Below the pieces are notes generated by a model. The model had not been told where the DNA came from, did not search any database, and was given only the letters and a program-made list of their open reading frames with translations. Both the position numbers and the translations under genes were made by a program. Positions 19,752 through 21,102 of a DNA stretch of 21,102 nucleotides are shown here, piece after piece (the stretch's first letter is position 1; each line of letters opens with the position of its first letter). Source of the stretch: Mesotaenium endlicherianum (Eukaryota > Streptophyta > Zygnematophyceae > Zygnematales > Mesotaeniaceae); NCBI GenBank assembly GCA_009602735.1, contig WELA01007091.1, positions 155,046 to 176,147 on the forward strand, given 5' to 3'.

Positions 19752-20653
19752 ATGGCCGAAGGTTTTCCATCAGGGTCTGATGACGGGAATATTGACGGAT
19801 TAGAGTCTTCTCAGCCTCAGCCTCTTGCTAAGTGCCTTCTTGGAAGCATAGGCTCCGGGGTTAGTGGGGGCGTCCTTGGATTCGTCTTTGGAGCTGGTAA
19901 ATAGTCCATGTTCCACTTCAGGCATTACAATGCTTGTTACTGGCGAAGTTTGACTGTACCTGACTTCTCTTTGTCTGCTCTGGCTCAGAGAGTGCGACGA
20001 ATATGCTGTGTAATGTTCCCGAGTTCATATGGTGGAACAAATGCTTGAAGTATACCAGTCTCTGCTATCCATCTCTGAGCGTCAATGGTCGTGCATCTTA
20101 GTGCATGGCTTTTCAGTCTTGCATAGAATCTGCTACTGATTTGTTGCTCGAAGGATGTGGGAGAGTTTTGTTGTTCACAGCCTGAAGAGTTCTTAATGAT
20201 GAACTGCACTTACATACAACAGTAGCGGCAAACCGTCACCACTTAGCTACATGCAATGCTTTTCAGCTTGTGTGCTTGCTTACGTGTGCTTACTTACATG
20301 CATCTTCCTCCACTGTATGCATGCTTGCAAGTGAGGTTTGACAGACAGTGCATGATGAATTATGTGACGTAGCCTCTCATACAAGGGACTAATACCTTCA
20401 ATGCTTTATGTATATGCATCTTCCTCATGTATGGACCGGCATGCATGCAAGGAAGGTTTGGCAGTGGGTTACATTTTTCTCCAAAGAATTTCAGAGCAGG
20501 AAAATGATACCTCAAAGACCCATATCACAGCGTACATGGCTTCAGCTGCAGCTGAAACGTTTCCCCTTTTCGTGTGCGCCTCCAGGAGGTGGCCTATTGA
20601 AGAAAGAAAGAAGCATGAAACTTTGTATGGCTGAAGGCCGGGCATCAGCAAAG
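19752..20653 (+). CDS. Probable Tim17/Tim22/Tim23-family membrane protein (first two exons)
   Basis: Exon 1 is 19752-19896 and exon 2 is 20586-20653; G|GA at the junction gives Gly49, so phases match. The donors are GCTG|GTAAAT and AAAG|GTATAA. Residues 1-25 are acidic and polar (MAEGFPSGSDDG). Then comes CLLGSIGSGVSGGVLGFVFG, a glycine-rich hydrophobic helix with the GxxxG spacing typical of the first membrane segment of Tim17/22/23 proteins, followed by a basic loop (KKERSMKLCM) and GRASAK, where this family often has a conserved Gly-Arg/Gln-Arg-Ser turn before the second helix. Such proteins form translocase or pore subunits in mitochondrial, plastid or peroxisomal membranes. Only 70 residues are visible and the remaining helices lie beyond the right edge. 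The assignment rests on the glycine pattern and context, so other small Gly-rich membrane proteins cannot be excluded. Confidence 0.5.
20297..20464. repeat. Imperfect direct duplication in intron 1 of the Tim17-family gene
   Basis: Segments at about 20297-20344 and 20413-20464 both contain ATGCATCTTCCTC, then a divergent spacer, then GCATGC...GCAAG and GAGGTTTGACAG or GAAGGTTTGGCAG. The offset drifts from 116 to 120 nt through small indels. Confidence 0.8.
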
Positions 20654-20954
20654 GTATAATTCTTGCTCATCTTTCCCCTTTCTTCATTTGCCTTCAGCCC
20701 TTAGGTCAGGCCTCAGATATTCCTCGGTGCTATTCCTTGGCGCTCCATGTTACATGTAGGCTCGCATGCAAGTGATAAGACTGCGACCCATGGCTTAGCT
20801 TTGACTAAGACTTACTTGTCTGAGTTCTGGGAAACAGCCCACATGGTAGTAATTAGTGTGAGACACCATATTGCACGCTTCCTGTTATACATATACATTG
20901 CCCAAGCATTTGTTCTAGGGTGGAAATTTCCATGATCGTTTTTTTTTCTGCAAG

Positions 20955-21102
20955 TAACTGCCCACTTTGCCCATCCACCCCCTTCTCCCCCTTACACCCT
21001 TCTCTCTCCATGCCTTCTTAACCCCATCCCCCCACCTTCACTCTCTGTATCTCTCTCTCCCCCCACCCCCTCTGTTCACTTGTTTCTGCCTCCCTCTCCC
21101 CC
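20955..21102 (+). repeat. Polypyrimidine tract at the right edge
   Basis: Nearly 150 nt of C/T-rich sequence on the sense strand lie downstream of exon 2 of the Tim17-family gene and end the window. In the U2A' gene similar tracts precede acceptors, so the next exon may start soon after the edge. Confidence 0.75.

Overview
The window is nuclear DNA from an intron-rich eukaryote, most likely a green-lineage alga or a relative with a green plastid. All recognisable genes are split by GT-AG introns whose phases match. One gene encodes a bacterial-type uS9 with a transit-like N-terminus; red-lineage plastids usually keep rps9 in the plastid genome. Another gene resembles a small CHORD-like zinc protein that I associate with plants. 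The lineage is an inference, not something the sequence proves.

Layout from left to right. (1) 1335-1754 (-): the 5' part of a probable plastid uS9 gene whose remaining exons lie off the left edge. (2) 3761-5625 (+): a three-exon gene for a 94-residue single-pass membrane protein of unknown function. (3) 7190-9198 (-): two exons of a CHORD-like zinc-binding protein, with an unresolved 5' exon upstream. (4) 10777-17047 (+): a complete eight-exon gene for U2 snRNP protein A' (SNRPA1/Lea1), 314 codons as assembled. (5) 19752-20653 (+): the first two exons of a probable Tim17/Tim22/Tim23-family protein, continuing past the right edge. Genes 1 and 2 are divergent, 2 and 3 convergent, 3 and 4 divergent, and 4 and 5 tandem. 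They are unrelated housekeeping genes and show no sign of acting as a cluster.

Non-coding DNA is rich in simple repeats: CT, GT, GCCT and TGCC tracts, an 8-bp minisatellite, three imperfect duplications of 52 to 120 bp, G-runs and alternating purine-pyrimidine stretches.

No mobile element, CRISPR array, RNA gene or novel multi-gene system was found. The most notable signal is in the U2A' gene. The 3' end of intron 3 together with the first bases of exon 4 exists in three tandem copies of about 140 bp. One upstream copy keeps an intact acceptor that is in frame, so a 94-codon longer isoform is possible; the middle copy has lost its AG. The same gene changes sharply in GC3 from exon 3 to exon 4, and intron 6 holds a possible phase-0 cassette exon.
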